DNA of 64,000 nt from an uncultured Ruminococcus sp. (GCA_902789345.1 CADANT010000019.1:24105-88104), one strand, 5' to 3'; numbered from the stretch's first letter, positions 19,094 through 28,400 are shown. Notes: generated from the letters alone by a model not told the origin. Translations and numbers: made by a program.

Positions 19094-19918
19094 TTAACCC
19101 TCTCTTTGTCTTAGTACATCATACATAAGCACGCCGGCGGCTACCGAAGCATTAAGGGAATTTATCTTGCCCTTCATAGGCAAAGAAAGAATGCCGTCGC
19201 ACTTACTGCGCACAAGCCTGCCAATGCCCTTGCCCTCGTTGCCTATTACAAGTGCAACTGCACCCTTTAGGTCTGTTTTTGCCGGGCCGGAGCCCTCCAT
19301 ATCGGCGCCAAACACCCACACGCCTCTTTCTTTAAGCTCATCAATTACATTTGGTATATTAGTTACCCTTACAACATTTACATATTCTACAGCACCGGCA
19401 GACGATTTTCCTACGGTGTAGCCCAGGCCGGCACTTCTTCTTTTAGGTATTATAATACCGTGGGCACCTGTACATTCTGCTGTACGAATAATTGCCCCCA
19501 AGTTGTGCGGGTCTTCTATTTCGTCAAGGACAATAATAAAGGGCTGCTCGCCCTTTTGCTGGGCATCCGCAAAAATGTCGTCAAGGGTTGCATACTCTTT
19601 AACAGACGCCATTGCCGCCACACCCTGGTGAACGGCGCCGCCGCACATATAATCAAGCTTTTTGCTGTCAACCTCTTTTACAGGAATACCCTTGTCTTTT
19701 GCCATAGCCACAAGCACGCCTGTAGCACCGCCCTTGCTGCCCCTTGCCACAAGAAGCGACTCAATAGCCCTGCCGCTGTTTAAAGCCTCTTTTACACAAT
19801 TTCTGCCTACTATTATGTCATTATACCTTTGGGTATCGTTACTGTGTTTACCTGCAGAGCGGGCAATTTCATCGTCAGATTTTTGGTGTATTTTTTTATT
19901 TTTATAATTTTCCTTCAT
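19094..19918 (-). CDS. rlmB: 23S rRNA 2'-O-ribose methyltransferase, TrmH/RlmB type
   Basis: SPOUT-class RNA methyltransferase that methylates a ribose 2'-OH, most likely G2251 of 23S rRNA. 274 residues with the start at 19918 (MKENYKNKK), favoured by GCAGG 9 bases upstream over a TTG three codons earlier. A basic N-terminal tail of about 30 residues is followed by the L30e-like substrate-binding domain (IIVGRNCVKEAL). The knotted SAM domain has three motifs: DEIEDPHNLGAIIRTAE, LVIGNEGKGI and SLPMKGKINSLNASVAAG. First gene of a run with the pseudo-ATPase (64-base gap) and rpe. TrmH-family members are hard to separate by eye, so the exact nucleotide target is inference. Confidence 0.9.
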   Translation of the reverse strand: MKENYKNKKIHQKSDDEIARSAGKHSNDTQRYNDIIVGRNCVKEALNSGRAIESLLVARGSKGGATGVLVAMAKDKGIPVKEVDSKKLDYMCGGAVHQGVAAMASVKEYATLDDIFADAQQKGEQPFIIVLDEIEDPHNLGAIIRTAECTGAHGIIIPKRRSAGLGYTVGKSSAGAVEYVNVVRVTNIPNVIDELKERGVWVFGADMEGSGPAKTDLKGAVALVIGNEGKGIGRLVRSKCDGILSLPMKGKINSLNASVAAGVLMYDVLRQREG

Positions 19919-20005
19919 TCGGTACAACCTGCCATTTTATTTTTTTGCATATATATTTGATTATAACACATATAAAAAAAATAGCAAATAATTTCAGTAA
20001 AATTG

Positions 20006-20584
20006 TTATATCTCCTGTGCGCCCATAAAGAATGCACCAACATCAATATTTTTCGGGATAATTCCGTACATACCGGTAACAGGGTCTTTAAATAAGTCTA
20101 TGTGAGGCGGAACAGCCGTAAAGCAAAAATACATTGCTCCAAACAAGAACAGTAACCCTAATGCAAATGGAAACAGTCCCCTAACATCCCTTTGCCCCGT
20201 AGTAAGCTTAAAGCTAAACAGCTGTGCAAAACATATCCACACAAACACGCTTAAAATGTCAAGCCATAAAATACTGTAACCTATAATTGAGGAATACAGA
20301 TAGTAAAAGCTAATTATTAATATACACTGCAAGTACAGACCAAAAACCTTGGCAACAACAAACTGCCTAAAATACCCTATTGAAAAAGCAAGCTCTATAA
20401 CGCCCCACACTAAATAGGGAAAGGCAAAAATTTTTATGTGCTCCCATACGCTTTCATTTACAGAGCCAAACAAAATACCCACCACATTTTTGTTGCTCCA
20501 CTCGTACAAAAAATGCAGCAGAGTACCGCATACAAAAACAAAAACAGCCCCTGCAAATTCGAGCCTTTTTAGCTTTTTGTCCAT
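20006..20584 (-). CDS. DUF6512 family integral membrane protein
   Basis: 192 residues with about five to six predicted membrane spans and no soluble domain. The N-terminal segment GTLLHFLYEWSNKN and the conserved SVNESVWEHIKIF are characteristic of the DUF6512 family found in clostridia and bacilli. Function is unknown. GAGGTGG precedes the start at 20584. It sits between a small membrane protein gene and rlmB, all on the minus strand, with gaps of 67 and 87 bases, so cotranscription is possible but not certain. Confidence 0.75.
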   Translation of the reverse strand: MDKKLKRLEFAGAVFVFVCGTLLHFLYEWSNKNVVGILFGSVNESVWEHIKIFAFPYLVWGVIELAFSIGYFRQFVVAKVFGLYLQCILIISFYYLYSSIIGYSILWLDILSVFVWICFAQLFSFKLTTGQRDVRGLFPFALGLLFLFGAMYFCFTAVPPHIDLFKDPVTGMYGIIPKNIDVGAFFMGAQEI

Positions 20585-20651
20585 ACTACCACCTCAACAA
20601 ATATATAATAATTTGTATGAAATGGTTACTTAATATATTACCCTGACTATT

Positions 20652-20915
20652 TTACAACAGGTTCATAAAAATAAATGTCAAAAAAGCTCCTACAGCGGAG
20701 GCACAGCCCAGTCTTATAGTCCAGTAGGCTATGGCGTGGCGTTTTTTTATGGCTGATGGGGCTGACATAGAAAACAACATCTTTTTAGCCTCTTTTTCAA
20801 GTAAGCTTCTATTAACATCGGTGTACTCAGGCTTAAGCACAAGCAACGCCCTTTCGTAGTAGATATTTCCTGTGTCTGTTACCTCAATAATCGTTCTGTT
20901 AATACCTTTAATCAT
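20652..20915 (-). CDS. Small conserved-looking protein with C-terminal membrane span
   Basis: 87 residues; AGGAG lies 9 bases before the ATG at 20915. The first half (IIEVTDTGNIYYERALLVLK) looks like a compact alpha/beta element. A basic segment KKRHAIAY precedes a single C-terminal hydrophobic helix (LGCASAVGAFLTFIFMNLL), so it is probably tail-anchored with the N-terminus in the cytosol. I do not recognise a named family. The strong ribosome site and normal codon pattern suggest a real gene. Confidence 0.6.
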   Translation of the reverse strand: MIKGINRTIIEVTDTGNIYYERALLVLKPEYTDVNRSLLEKEAKKMLFSMSAPSAIKKRHAIAYWTIRLGCASAVGAFLTFIFMNLL

Positions 20916-21005
20916 AAAAACACTCCTATATAAGCAATCTGATTATAGCATTAACAGTATTTTTTTACTTATACAATTTTTTACATTTAACAAATGTCAA
21001 TAACT

Positions 21006-21162
21006 TGTTGAAAGTTTTTAACATTTTCAACATTATACATTTTGTATTATTTATTTACTAACAAAATTGTTGATAAGTGTGTTGATAATGATAAAAACAA
21101 GCCGTGAAACACTAGTTAAACAAGCTTTTAACTTGTTAATAACTTATTTAAAGTTTTCCACA
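21006..21162. other. AT-rich gap with a cluster of DnaA-box-like 9-mers
   Basis: The 509-base gap 20916-21424 has no gene. It holds TTTTCAACA (21024-21032), two TTATCAACA on the minus strand spaced 12 bases apart (21068-21076 and 21080-21088), and TTTTCCACA (21154-21162). Each is one or two mismatches from TTATCCACA. The surroundings are very AT-rich. A second site of the same style (AGTTTTCCACA then TTTTCAACA) occurs near 35001-35020. No dnaA, dnaN or rep gene is near, so an origin is not claimed. Confidence 0.35.
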
Positions 21163-21348
21163 GCTTGTTGAACAATAAAATAGTTACAAAAAATAACAAA
21201 AATATTACTCTCTGTATAATTTGAATGTCAACATATAAAACAAAAAATAAAAATATTTATTTTGCTGTAACATCTTGACAAAATCAAAAATCTATTTGCG
21301 GTTTTGCTCCGGATATTGACACATAGCCTAAAAACAGGGCAGCAAAAA

Positions 21349-21383
21349 TGCCACAGCAACAGCACTGGGCTGCCACTGTGGCA
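21349..21383 (-). terminator. Terminator of the pgk-tpiA-gpmI operon
   Basis: On the minus strand the stem TGCCACAG...CTGTGGCA is followed by TTTTTG. It lies about 40 bases downstream of the gpmI stop, the right place for an operon terminator. The loop is long and can form an inner stem. Confidence 0.6.
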
Positions 21384-21424
21384 CATAACCGCTATATTTA
21401 TAACAGATTTATTGCTGCATAAGT

Positions 21425-22966
21425 TTAGCCTTTAATAATAAGGCTTTTACCTGTCATTTCCTTTGGCTGAGGCAATCCCATCATTTCCAACAATGTAGGA
21501 GCAATGTCTGCCAGGCAGCCGTTTTCTCTTAGCTTGTATGAAGGGTCTGCATTAACAAGAATAAACGGTACAGGGTTTGTTGTGTGGGCTGTAAAGCTCT
21601 CGCCTGTTTCGTAGTCAATAAGCTGTTCAACATTACCGTGGTCGGCACATATAAACATTTGACCGTCAACCTGCTTTATAAACTCAACAATTTCGCCAAC
21701 GCACTCGTCTATAACCTCTACTGCTTTTACAGCAGCCTCCATAACGCCTGTATGACCTACCATATCAGGGTTAGCAAAGTTACAGATAATAACATCGTAC
21801 TTGCCGCCTGTAATAGCCTCGCTTAGCTTGTCGCAAACAGTATAAGCGCTCATTCTAGGCTTTTTGTCGTATGTCGGAACATACTTAGGTGAGTCAACAA
21901 GAATTCTGTCTTCGCCCTCGTTAGGTGTTTCTACGCCGCCGTTAAAGAAGAATGTTACATGGGCATACTTCTCTGTTTCGGCAATTCTTGCCTGCTTTAG
22001 GTTGTTTGCGGCTAGGTACTCGCCAAGTGTATTTGTTATAGAAACCTTTTTAAATGCAATTTCCTTGTTAGGAATTGTTACATCGTATTCTGTAAAGCAA
22101 ACAAACTTAACATTCTTTCTTGCCCCTCTGTTAAAGCCGCTGAAATCGTCGGCACAGAAAGCCCTTGTCATTTGTCTTGCTCTGTCAGGACGGAAGTTAA
22201 AGAATACAACAGAGTCGTTGTCGTTTACTGTGGCAACAGGAGCGCCGTCCTTAGTAATTACAACAGGAACAACAAACTCGTCTGTAACATCTTTCTCGTA
22301 TGAATCGGCAACAGCCTGTACAGGGCACTGTGCTGTTTCGCCCTGGCCCTTTGTAATAGCGTTGTATGCCTTTTCTACTCTGTCCCAGTTGTTATCTCTG
22401 TCCATAGCATAGTAACGGCCGGAGATAGACGCTACCTGACCTACACCGATTTCCTTCATTTTGTCGCAAAGCTCCTGAACGAACTCTTTACCGGAGGTTG
22501 GTGCAGTATCTCTGCCGTCTAGGAAAGCATGAACATAAACCTTTTCAATGCCGTTTCTCTTAGCCATTTCAAGCAAACCGTAAAGGTGTGTGTTGTGGCT
22601 GTGTACGCCGCCGTCTGACAGCAAACCAAACAAATGCAAAGCGGAGTTGTTAGCTTTTACATTATTAACAGCATCTACAAGAGCTTCGTTTTCAAAGAAA
22701 TCGCCGTCTTCAATAGCCTTTGTAATTCTTGTAAGCTCCTGGTAAACAATTCTGCCGGCACCCATATTTAGGTGGCCAACCTCTGAGTTACCCATTTGTC
22801 CGTCAGGCAAGCCAACAGCCAAGCCGCTTGCATAGCCCTTAACAAAAGGATATTCCTTCATTAGCTTGTCCATAACAGGTGTTTTTGCGTTGGCAACAGC
22901 GTTGCCCTCTACCTTGTCATTCAGACCGTAACCGTCAAGTATTAATAAAACTGTAGGTTTTTTCAT
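21425..22966 (-). CDS. gpmI: 2,3-bisphosphoglycerate-independent phosphoglycerate mutase
   Basis: Interconverts 3- and 2-phosphoglycerate in glycolysis. It is a manganese-dependent alkaline-phosphatase-superfamily enzyme of 513 residues, the usual length. The N-terminal metal site LLILDGYGLN is followed by GNSEVGHLNMGAGR with the phosphoserine nucleophile at about residue 62. The long inserted transferase domain (DGRDTAPTSG, SISGRYYAMDRDN) is complete. The C-terminal metal ligands appear in ADHGNVE and the later FTAHTTNPVPF. AAGGAGA precedes the start. Third gene of the glycolytic operon after tpiA (67-base gap). Confidence 0.97.
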   Translation of the reverse strand: MKKPTVLLILDGYGLNDKVEGNAVANAKTPVMDKLMKEYPFVKGYASGLAVGLPDGQMGNSEVGHLNMGAGRIVYQELTRITKAIEDGDFFENEALVDAVNNVKANNSALHLFGLLSDGGVHSHNTHLYGLLEMAKRNGIEKVYVHAFLDGRDTAPTSGKEFVQELCDKMKEIGVGQVASISGRYYAMDRDNNWDRVEKAYNAITKGQGETAQCPVQAVADSYEKDVTDEFVVPVVITKDGAPVATVNDNDSVVFFNFRPDRARQMTRAFCADDFSGFNRGARKNVKFVCFTEYDVTIPNKEIAFKKVSITNTLGEYLAANNLKQARIAETEKYAHVTFFFNGGVETPNEGEDRILVDSPKYVPTYDKKPRMSAYTVCDKLSEAITGGKYDVIICNFANPDMVGHTGVMEAAVKAVEVIDECVGEIVEFIKQVDGQMFICADHGNVEQLIDYETGESFTAHTTNPVPFILVNADPSYKLRENGCLADIAPTLLEMMGLPQPKEMTGKSLIIKG

Positions 22967-23033
22967 TTGATTATCTCCTTATCTAAAGATACACTGCAAA
23001 TCTTGTTTAAGCGTAAATTAACAGCAATGTTAA

Positions 23034-23801
23034 TTACTTGCTTGCAGCCTTAACAATAGCAGCAAACTTTTCTGCTACAAGTGAAGCGCCGCCAATAAGA
23101 CCGCCGTCAACATTTTCTTTGCTTAGAAGCTCGTCGCAGTTGCCGTCGTTCATAGAACCGCCGTACTGGATTGTAACAGCGTTAGCAACCTCTTGACCAT
23201 ACAGCTTGGCAAGTGTAGCACGAATAAATGCGCAAACCTCTTCAGCCTGCTCAGCTGTAGCTGTTTTACCTGTGCCGATAGCCCATACAGGCTCGTAAGC
23301 GATAATTGTTTTCTTAACATCCTCGGCAGATACATCGAACAAGTCCAGCTTAATCTGCCTTGCGATAACTTCCTCTGTAATGTCGCACTCACGCTCCCAC
23401 AAAAGCTCGCCAACACAAACAATTGGCTTTAGACCTGCAGCAAGAGCAGCCTTTGTTCTCTTGTTTACTGTTTCATCTGTTTCGCCAAAGTACTGTCTTC
23501 TTTCGCTGTGGCCAAGTACGACATACTCAACGCCAAGCTCTGTAAGCATACCTGTTGAAATTTCGCCTGTGAAAGCGCCGCTTTCAGCCCAGTGGCAGTT
23601 TTCGGCACCGATTTTAATGTTTGTACCCTTTGTAGCCTCAATAGCTGTGCATAGGTCTACATATGGTACACAAGCTATAACTTCACAGTCAGCGTCCTTT
23701 ACAAGAGGAGCAATCTCCTTTAGCAAAGCTTCAGCTTCCTTTGGTGTTTTATTCATTTTCCAGTTACCGGCAATAACTGCCTTTCTAAGAGTTTTATTCA
23801 T
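23034..23801 (-). CDS. tpiA: Triosephosphate isomerase
   Basis: Interconverts dihydroxyacetone phosphate and glyceraldehyde 3-phosphate. 255 residues, normal length. The Asn/Lys site is in AGNWKMNKTP (N13, K15), the electrophilic His in VVLGHSERRQYF, the catalytic Glu in AYEPVWAIGTGKTAT with loop 6 following, and the phosphate-binding GGSMNDGN and GGLIGGASL segments are intact. Second gene of the operon. A stable hairpin in the 160-base gap after pgk may lower or tune its expression relative to pgk. Confidence 0.98.
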   Translation of the reverse strand: MNKTLRKAVIAGNWKMNKTPKEAEALLKEIAPLVKDADCEVIACVPYVDLCTAIEATKGTNIKIGAENCHWAESGAFTGEISTGMLTELGVEYVVLGHSERRQYFGETDETVNKRTKAALAAGLKPIVCVGELLWERECDITEEVIARQIKLDLFDVSAEDVKKTIIAYEPVWAIGTGKTATAEQAEEVCAFIRATLAKLYGQEVANAVTIQYGGSMNDGNCDELLSKENVDGGLIGGASLVAEKFAAIVKAASK

Positions 23802-23923
23802 AATAAAAAATTCCTTTCGTATGTTATATAGTTTAAGTATAAATATTAATATATACTAATGCCCCGGCAAATTTTTATGCCGGTTACGGCGGTTAGTAAT
23901 AAATAACAATCAACTAACAATAA

Positions 23924-23942
23924 GGGCGGAAAGTTTCCGCCC
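23924..23942 (-). terminator. Hairpin between pgk and tpiA
   Basis: Perfect arms GGGCGGAAA and TTTCCGCCC around one base, immediately after the pgk stop. The downstream minus-strand sequence TTATTGTT is a weak U-run, so partial termination or an RNA-processing/stability element is more likely than a full stop. Confidence 0.55.
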
Positions 23943-23961
23943 TTTATTTACATTATAAAAA

Positions 23962-25176
23962 TTATTTCTTATCAGCAATAGCTGCAATACCAGGAAGAAC
24001 CTTACCCTCAAGATACTCAAGAGAAGCGCCGCCGCCTGTTGAAATGTGGCTCATCTTGTCAGCAAAGCCAAGCTGAATAACAGCAGCAGCAGAGTCACCG
24101 CCACCGATGATTGTTGTAGCGTCTGTTTCTGCCAAAGCCTTAGCAACAGCAATAGTACCTGCAGCCAATGTTGGGTTTTCAAATACGCCCATAGGACCGT
24201 TCCATACAACTGTCTTTGCAGACTTAACAGCCTCAGCAAACAAAGCCTGTGTCTTTGTACCGATGTCAAGACCCTCTTTATCAGCAGGAATAGCTGTTGA
24301 ATCTACAACCTCTACAGCGATTTCAGCGTCGATTGGATCCGGGAAACCGTCAGCAACTGTTGTATCAATAGGCAGAAGCAGCTTTTTGCCCAGCTTCTCA
24401 GCCTTTTCCATCATTTCCTTACAGTAATCAAGCTTGCTGTCGTCAACAAGTGACTTACCAACCTCGTAGCCCTTAGCCTTTAGGAATGTGTAAGCCATAC
24501 CGCCGCCGATAATAAGTGTGTCGCACTTTTCAAGCAGGTTAGAAATAACATTTAGCTTATCTGCAACCTTAGCACCGCCCAAAATAGCAACGAAAGGTCT
24601 TACAGGCTGCTCTACAGCATTGCCAAGGTAGTTGATTTCTTTCTGCATTAGGTAGCCTACAGCTGTTTCCTTAACAAACTGTGTAACGCCTACTGTTGAG
24701 CAGTGTGCTCTGTGAGCTGAACCGAAAGCGTCCATAACAAATACATCTGCCAATGAAGCAAGGTCTTTGCTGAATGGCTCTTCGTTCTTTGTTTCTTCCT
24801 TACGGAAACGAGTGTTCTGTAGTAGAACAACATCGCCGTCCTGCATAGCGTCTACAGCCTTTTTAGCATTTTCGCCTACTACTGTATCATCATTTGCAAA
24901 AACTACATCCTTACCCAACAGCTCGCTTAGTCTTACAGCTACAGGAGCAAGTGAGAACTTCTCCTCTGGGCCGTTCTTTGGCTTACCTAGGTGTGAGCAA
25001 AGAATAACCTTACCGCCGTCATTTACCAACTTCTGAATTGTTGGCAAAGCAGCTGTAATTCTATTGTCGTTTGTAATAACGCCGTCCTTTAGAGGTACAT
25101 TGAAATCGCAACGAACAAGAACTTTTTTGCCCTTTACATTAATATCGTCAACTGTAACTTTGTCTAGAAATCCCAT
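23962..25176 (-). CDS. pgk: Phosphoglycerate kinase
   Basis: Transfers phosphate from 1,3-bisphosphoglycerate to ADP in glycolysis. 404 residues, normal for bacteria. N-terminal substrate site [16 protein letters not shown], basic patch SHLGKPK, hinge region VDKLNVI-like ([17 protein letters not shown]), nucleotide site [11 protein letters not shown], and the C-terminal GGGDSAAAV and [14 protein letters not shown] loops are all present. AAGGA precedes the ATG at 25176. It is first in the operon; no gapA is adjacent, unlike the gap-pgk-tpi order of many Firmicutes. Confidence 0.98.
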   Translation of the reverse strand: MGFLDKVTVDDINVKGKKVLVRCDFNVPLKDGVITNDNRITAALPTIQKLVNDGGKVILCSHLGKPKNGPEEKFSLAPVAVRLSELLGKDVVFANDDTVVGENAKKAVDAMQDGDVVLLQNTRFRKEETKNEEPFSKDLASLADVFVMDAFGSAHRAHCSTVGVTQFVKETAVGYLMQKEINYLGNAVEQPVRPFVAILGGAKVADKLNVISNLLEKCDTLIIGGGMAYTFLKAKGYEVGKSLVDDSKLDYCKEMMEKAEKLGKKLLLPIDTTVADGFPDPIDAEIAVEVVDSTAIPADKEGLDIGTKTQALFAEAVKSAKTVVWNGPMGVFENPTLAAGTIAVAKALAETDATTIIGGGDSAAAVIQLGFADKMSHISTGGGASLEYLEGKVLPGIAAIADKK

Positions 25177-25258
25177 TTCTATAACATCCTTTCAAGTATA
25201 TTTAAGTCTTCCGTTTTATGTTTTTACCAAAACAAGGAAAGTACCTTTCACAACATTT

Positions 25259-25287
25259 ATTTTATAATAAAAATATCTATTTTTCAA
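25259..25287 (-). promoter_or_regulatory. Promoter of the pgk operon
   Basis: Minus strand TTGAAA (25287-25282), 17-base spacer, TAAAAT (25264-25259), about 80 bases upstream of pgk. An overlapping TATAAA is also present. Supports pgk as first gene of its transcript. Confidence 0.6.
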
Positions 25288-25343
25288 TACTTCATAAGGT
25301 CAATTTGCAGTAATTTCTTAAATTCCTATAAATTTATTCACAA

Positions 25344-25844
25344 TTACTCATCCCAGCTTAGTCTGTGAAGATTGCCTTTGCACAACAGGTCGGGGTAGTT
25401 CCATTGTCTGAGCGTTTCATACACGGCAACAGCCACAGAATTTGACAGGTTAAGGCTGCGTGCCTGACTTATCATAGGAATACGCACCGTAGTGTCGGGA
25501 TTATCGTGAAGAAGCTGCTCCGGCAAACCTGCTGTTTCTCTGCCAAAAAGTAAGTATGCACCGTCGGGATATTTAATGTCGGAATGTATATGCCGTGCCT
25601 TTGTGGAGAAATAATAATAAGGGCCGTTGGTTCTGCTGAAAAAATCATTTATATTGTCATAAACAGTAATGTCAAGTAAATCCCAGTAGTCCAGCCCGGC
25701 TCTTTTTACCGCTTTTTCGCTAATGCTAAAGCCAAGAGGCCTTACCAAATGCAGCCTTGCACCGGTTGCCGCACAGGTTCGTGCAATATTTCCGGTATTT
25801 TGCGGAATTTCAGGCTCTACCAAAACTATATTAAGCTCTGCCAT
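25344..25844 (-). CDS. trmL: tRNA (cytidine/uridine-34-2'-O)-methyltransferase TrmL
   Basis: SPOUT methyltransferase (YibK/CspR family) that methylates the ribose of the wobble base in tRNA-Leu isoacceptors. 166 residues, minimal size for this family, with no extra RNA-binding domain. It begins LNIVLVEPEIPQNTGNIARTC, here seen as VEPEIPQNTGNIART, with GFSISEKAVKRAGLDYW following. The SAM knot is formed by LLFGRETAGLP and SLNLSNSVAVAVYE. AAAGGA precedes the start. It lies upstream of the pgk promoter on the same strand and seems to be transcribed alone. Confidence 0.92.
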   Translation of the reverse strand: MAELNIVLVEPEIPQNTGNIARTCAATGARLHLVRPLGFSISEKAVKRAGLDYWDLLDITVYDNINDFFSRTNGPYYYFSTKARHIHSDIKYPDGAYLLFGRETAGLPEQLLHDNPDTTVRIPMISQARSLNLSNSVAVAVYETLRQWNYPDLLCKGNLHRLSWDE

Positions 25845-25983
25845 AAATTATATTGTCCTTTCTGTTATAAATTATTACTCTCTGTACAAAATAGTAAAAG
25901 GAAGTGGTTTTAAATTGAACAATGAAGTTTTACTTCTGGAAAATATATTAACATTCTATACCCTATATAGGAGGTGTAAAAAA

Positions 25984-26166
25984 ATGACTAAAAATGCAAT
26001 GAGCGTTGCCAAGGGTGTTGCTGCTGTGGTAGCTACCGGTGTGGTAGTAGGCTATGTAAGCAACAAGGTTATGCAGAAAAATCCTAAAACCGTTAAGCGC
26101 AAGGCAAGCGATGCCGTAAGCGCAATGGGACAAATTGTAAACGATATTTCTTATCTTTTAAAATAA
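25984..26166 (+). CDS. Small membrane protein of 60 residues
   Basis: Starts at the ATG at 25984, which has AGGAGG 8 bases upstream, the best ribosome site in this stretch; the frame is open further upstream but without support. The protein has one N-terminal hydrophobic segment (VAKGVAAVVATGVVVGYVS) followed by a basic stretch KNPKTVKRKASDAV and a short helix ending DISYLLK. It is likely a single-span inner-membrane protein. No family is recognised. It is divergent from trmL and ends at a strong hairpin, consistent with a stand-alone gene. Confidence 0.65.
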   Translation: MTKNAMSVAKGVAAVVATGVVVGYVSNKVMQKNPKTVKRKASDAVSAMGQIVNDISYLLK

Positions 26167-26177
26167 TAACAAGCAAC

Positions 26178-26215
26178 ATAAGGTGCACAGGGCAAGCTTT
26201 CCCTATGCACCTTAT
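26178..26215. terminator. Terminator between the small membrane protein and mnmA
   Basis: Arms ATAAGGTGCACAGGG and CCCTATGCACCTTAT pair with one mismatch, followed by TTTTCAGTTTTT on the plus strand. The two flanking genes converge, so it probably serves both. Confidence 0.75.
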
Positions 26216-26259
26216 TTTCAGTTTTTCTGCCTTATAGCTTTTCTTAGGAAAAATAAAGC

Positions 26260-27330
26260 TTACCTTATGGTTCCTCCGCCTACTACATACTCTCCGTCGT
26301 AAAAAACAACAGCCTGTCCCTTTGTAATCGCCCTTTGCGGCTGGTCAAACTCTACTACTACCTTGTCATTATCTACAGGGTGTATAGTAGCCGGGGCCTC
26401 TTTTTGACTGTAGCGTGTTTTAGCCGTTACTTTAACATCGCTTTTAGGAGCGTCTATAGCAATCCAGTTAAGGTCTGTAGCCGTAAGAGTGTTTGTAAAC
26501 AGGTCTGAATTTTCACCTAAAGTTACTACATTGTTGTCAGGGTTTTTATCAAGTACAAATATAGGGTGCCGGTAGCTTATACCCAAGCCCTTGCGCTGAC
26601 CTATAGTGTAGTGGATAATGCCCTTGTGTCTGCCCAGCACTGTGCCGTCTTTGTACACAAAGTCCCCCTGTGGGGTATGCACGCCCATTGTATTTTCCAA
26701 AAAAACTGCATAGTCGCCGTCTTTTATAAAGCATATGTCCTGACTGTCGGGTTTTCTGGCATTAACTAAATTATGCTCCTCTGCCAAGGCTCTGGACTGC
26801 TCCTTTGTCATTGCGCCTAAAGGGAACAAGGTATGCCTTAGCATATCCTGTGTAAGCACATACAGCACATATGTCTGGTCTTTTCTGCCGTCAACCGCCT
26901 TTTTTATAAGCACCCTGCCGTTTGAGTCTACTTCCCGCTGTACATAGTGACCAGTGGCAATGTAGTCGTAATCCAAAAGCTTTGCCCTTTCAAGCATTTT
27001 GGCAAACTTTATGTATTTGTTACACTCTATACAAGGGTTTGGAGTTTCACCCATTTCGTAGCTTTTGGCAAATCTGTTTATAACCTGCTCTTTAAACTGC
27101 TCGCCAAAATTAAAAACATAGTGGCGTATGCCCAGCTTGTAGCATACTGTTCGGGCGTCCATAACATCCTCCAGCGAACAGCAGGTGCGTGTATTGCTTA
27201 CGCCAATATCCTCGTTATTAAAAAGACGCAGTGTAGCACCGTCGGTTTCGTAGCCCTGCTGTTGTAAAAGCAAAGCGCAAACAGAGCTGTCTACACCGCC
27301 GCTCATACCTACCAAAACTCTTTCAGCCAT
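26260..27330 (-). CDS. mnmA: tRNA-specific 2-thiouridylase MnmA
   Basis: ATP-dependent sulfur transfer to U34 of tRNA-Lys, -Glu and -Gln. 356 residues from the start at 27330 (MAERVLVGMSGG), which has AGAAGGTGA upstream; the frame is open 17 codons further without support. The PP-loop SGGVDSS is at the N-terminus. The two catalytic cysteines are in NPCIECN (about residue 99) and SQDICFI (about 198). The C-terminal beta-barrel domain ends FYDGEYVVGGGTIR. It lies downstream of the arginine operon but is separated from argF by a strong hairpin, so it is probably transcribed separately. Confidence 0.96.
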   Translation of the reverse strand: MAERVLVGMSGGVDSSVCALLLQQQGYETDGATLRLFNNEDIGVSNTRTCCSLEDVMDARTVCYKLGIRHYVFNFGEQFKEQVINRFAKSYEMGETPNPCIECNKYIKFAKMLERAKLLDYDYIATGHYVQREVDSNGRVLIKKAVDGRKDQTYVLYVLTQDMLRHTLFPLGAMTKEQSRALAEEHNLVNARKPDSQDICFIKDGDYAVFLENTMGVHTPQGDFVYKDGTVLGRHKGIIHYTIGQRKGLGISYRHPIFVLDKNPDNNVVTLGENSDLFTNTLTATDLNWIAIDAPKSDVKVTAKTRYSQKEAPATIHPVDNDKVVVEFDQPQRAITKGQAVVFYDGEYVVGGGTIR

Positions 27331-27404
27331 ATTTTCACCTTCTAAATTCAAATAGTCTGCTTTGTAGCTATTATAACACATTACAAAAAATACGGTTACA
27401 AAAA

Positions 27405-27437
27405 TTTATGGGAATACAACCCCTGTATTCCCATAAA
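27405..27437 (-). terminator. Terminator of the arginine operon
   Basis: Perfect 14-bp arms TTTATGGGAATACA and TGTATTCCCATAAA around a 5-base loop, with TTTTTG following on the minus strand, about 50 bases after argF. Canonical intrinsic terminator. Confidence 0.8.
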
Positions 27438-27488
27438 TAAATACCAAATACCGTTTAAGGCCTATTGCATTTTAACGATATTTATAAA

Positions 27489-28400
27489 TTAGTCCTTCAT
27501 CATTGTAACAAGTACAGCCTTTTGTGCATGCAGTCTGTTTTCTGCCTCTTCAAAAATCTCACTTGCGTGTGCCTCAAAAACATCGGCTGTAATTTCTTCG
27601 CCGCGGTGTGCAGGCAGGCAGTGCAGTACCATACAGTCTTTATTTGTAACGCTCATAAGGTCAGCGTCTACACAATAAATACCGGCAAAGGATTTTGCAC
27701 GAAGCTGTGCTTCCTCCTCCTGTCCCATTGAAGCCCATACATCTGTATAAACTACATCTGCGTTCTTTGCGGCCTCCTTAGGGTCTCTGTACAAACCAAA
27801 CTTGTCGCCGTATTCCTTTGCAAAATCAAGAATTTCCTTAGGTGGGTCGTAGCCCTCAGGACAAGCAATAGTAACGCTCATACCTGTTTTAAGTCCGCCT
27901 ACGATTAATGAGTTCGCCATATTGTTGCCGTCGCCGATAAAGCAAAGCTTTAGTCCCTCTAAAGAGCCTTTGCTTTCTCTTATTGTCATAAGGTCAGCCA
28001 TAACCTGGCAAGGATGGCAGAAATCTGTTAAGCCGTTAATTACAGGAATTGAACCGTATTCAGCCAGTGTCTCTACCTCTGCCTGTTCAAAGGTTCTTAT
28101 CATAATGCCGTCAAGGAATCTTGACAAAACCCTTGCAGTATCCTGTACAGGCTCGCCACGGCCTATCTGCATATCGTTTGCAGACAAAAACAGTGGGTAA
28201 CCGCCAAGCTGGTACATACCTACCTCAAAGGAAACACGGGTTCTGGTAGATGCCTTTTGGAATATCATACCCAGTGTTTTGCCGGCAAGGTGCTTGTGCT
28301 CAATACCGTGCTTTTGCTCATATTTCAGCTGGTCAGCAAGGTTAAGCATTTCTATAATCTCTTTACCGCTGTAGTCCAGCAGCTTTAAAAAATGTTTCAT
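27489..28400 (-). CDS. argF: Ornithine carbamoyltransferase
   Basis: Condenses ornithine and carbamoyl phosphate to citrulline. 303 residues. The carbamoyl-phosphate site STRTRVSFE is at about residue 51, followed by the HPCQ motif (FCHPCQVMAD, about 129), the DVWASMG loop, and HCLPAHRGEEI, which binds ornithine through the catalytic Cys. Last gene of the arginine operon, 70 bases after argD, with AAAGGAG before the ATG. The arg genes around it all point to the biosynthetic rather than the catabolic (arcB) role. Confidence 0.95.
   Translation of the reverse strand: MKHFLKLLDYSGKEIIEMLNLADQLKYEQKHGIEHKHLAGKTLGMIFQKASTRTRVSFEVGMYQLGGYPLFLSANDMQIGRGEPVQDTARVLSRFLDGIMIRTFEQAEVETLAEYGSIPVINGLTDFCHPCQVMADLMTIRESKGSLEGLKLCFIGDGNNMANSLIVGGLKTGMSVTIACPEGYDPPKEILDFAKEYGDKFGLYRDPKEAAKNADVVYTDVWASMGQEEEAQLRAKSFAGIYCVDADLMSVTNKDCMVLHCLPAHRGEEITADVFEAHASEIFEEAENRLHAQKAVLVTMMKD

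Noticed and set aside
20916..21424. Possible chromosomal origin
   Set aside because: Only near-matches to DnaA boxes and no dnaA, dnaN, rpmH or gidA/B genes nearby; kept only as a low-confidence site cluster.
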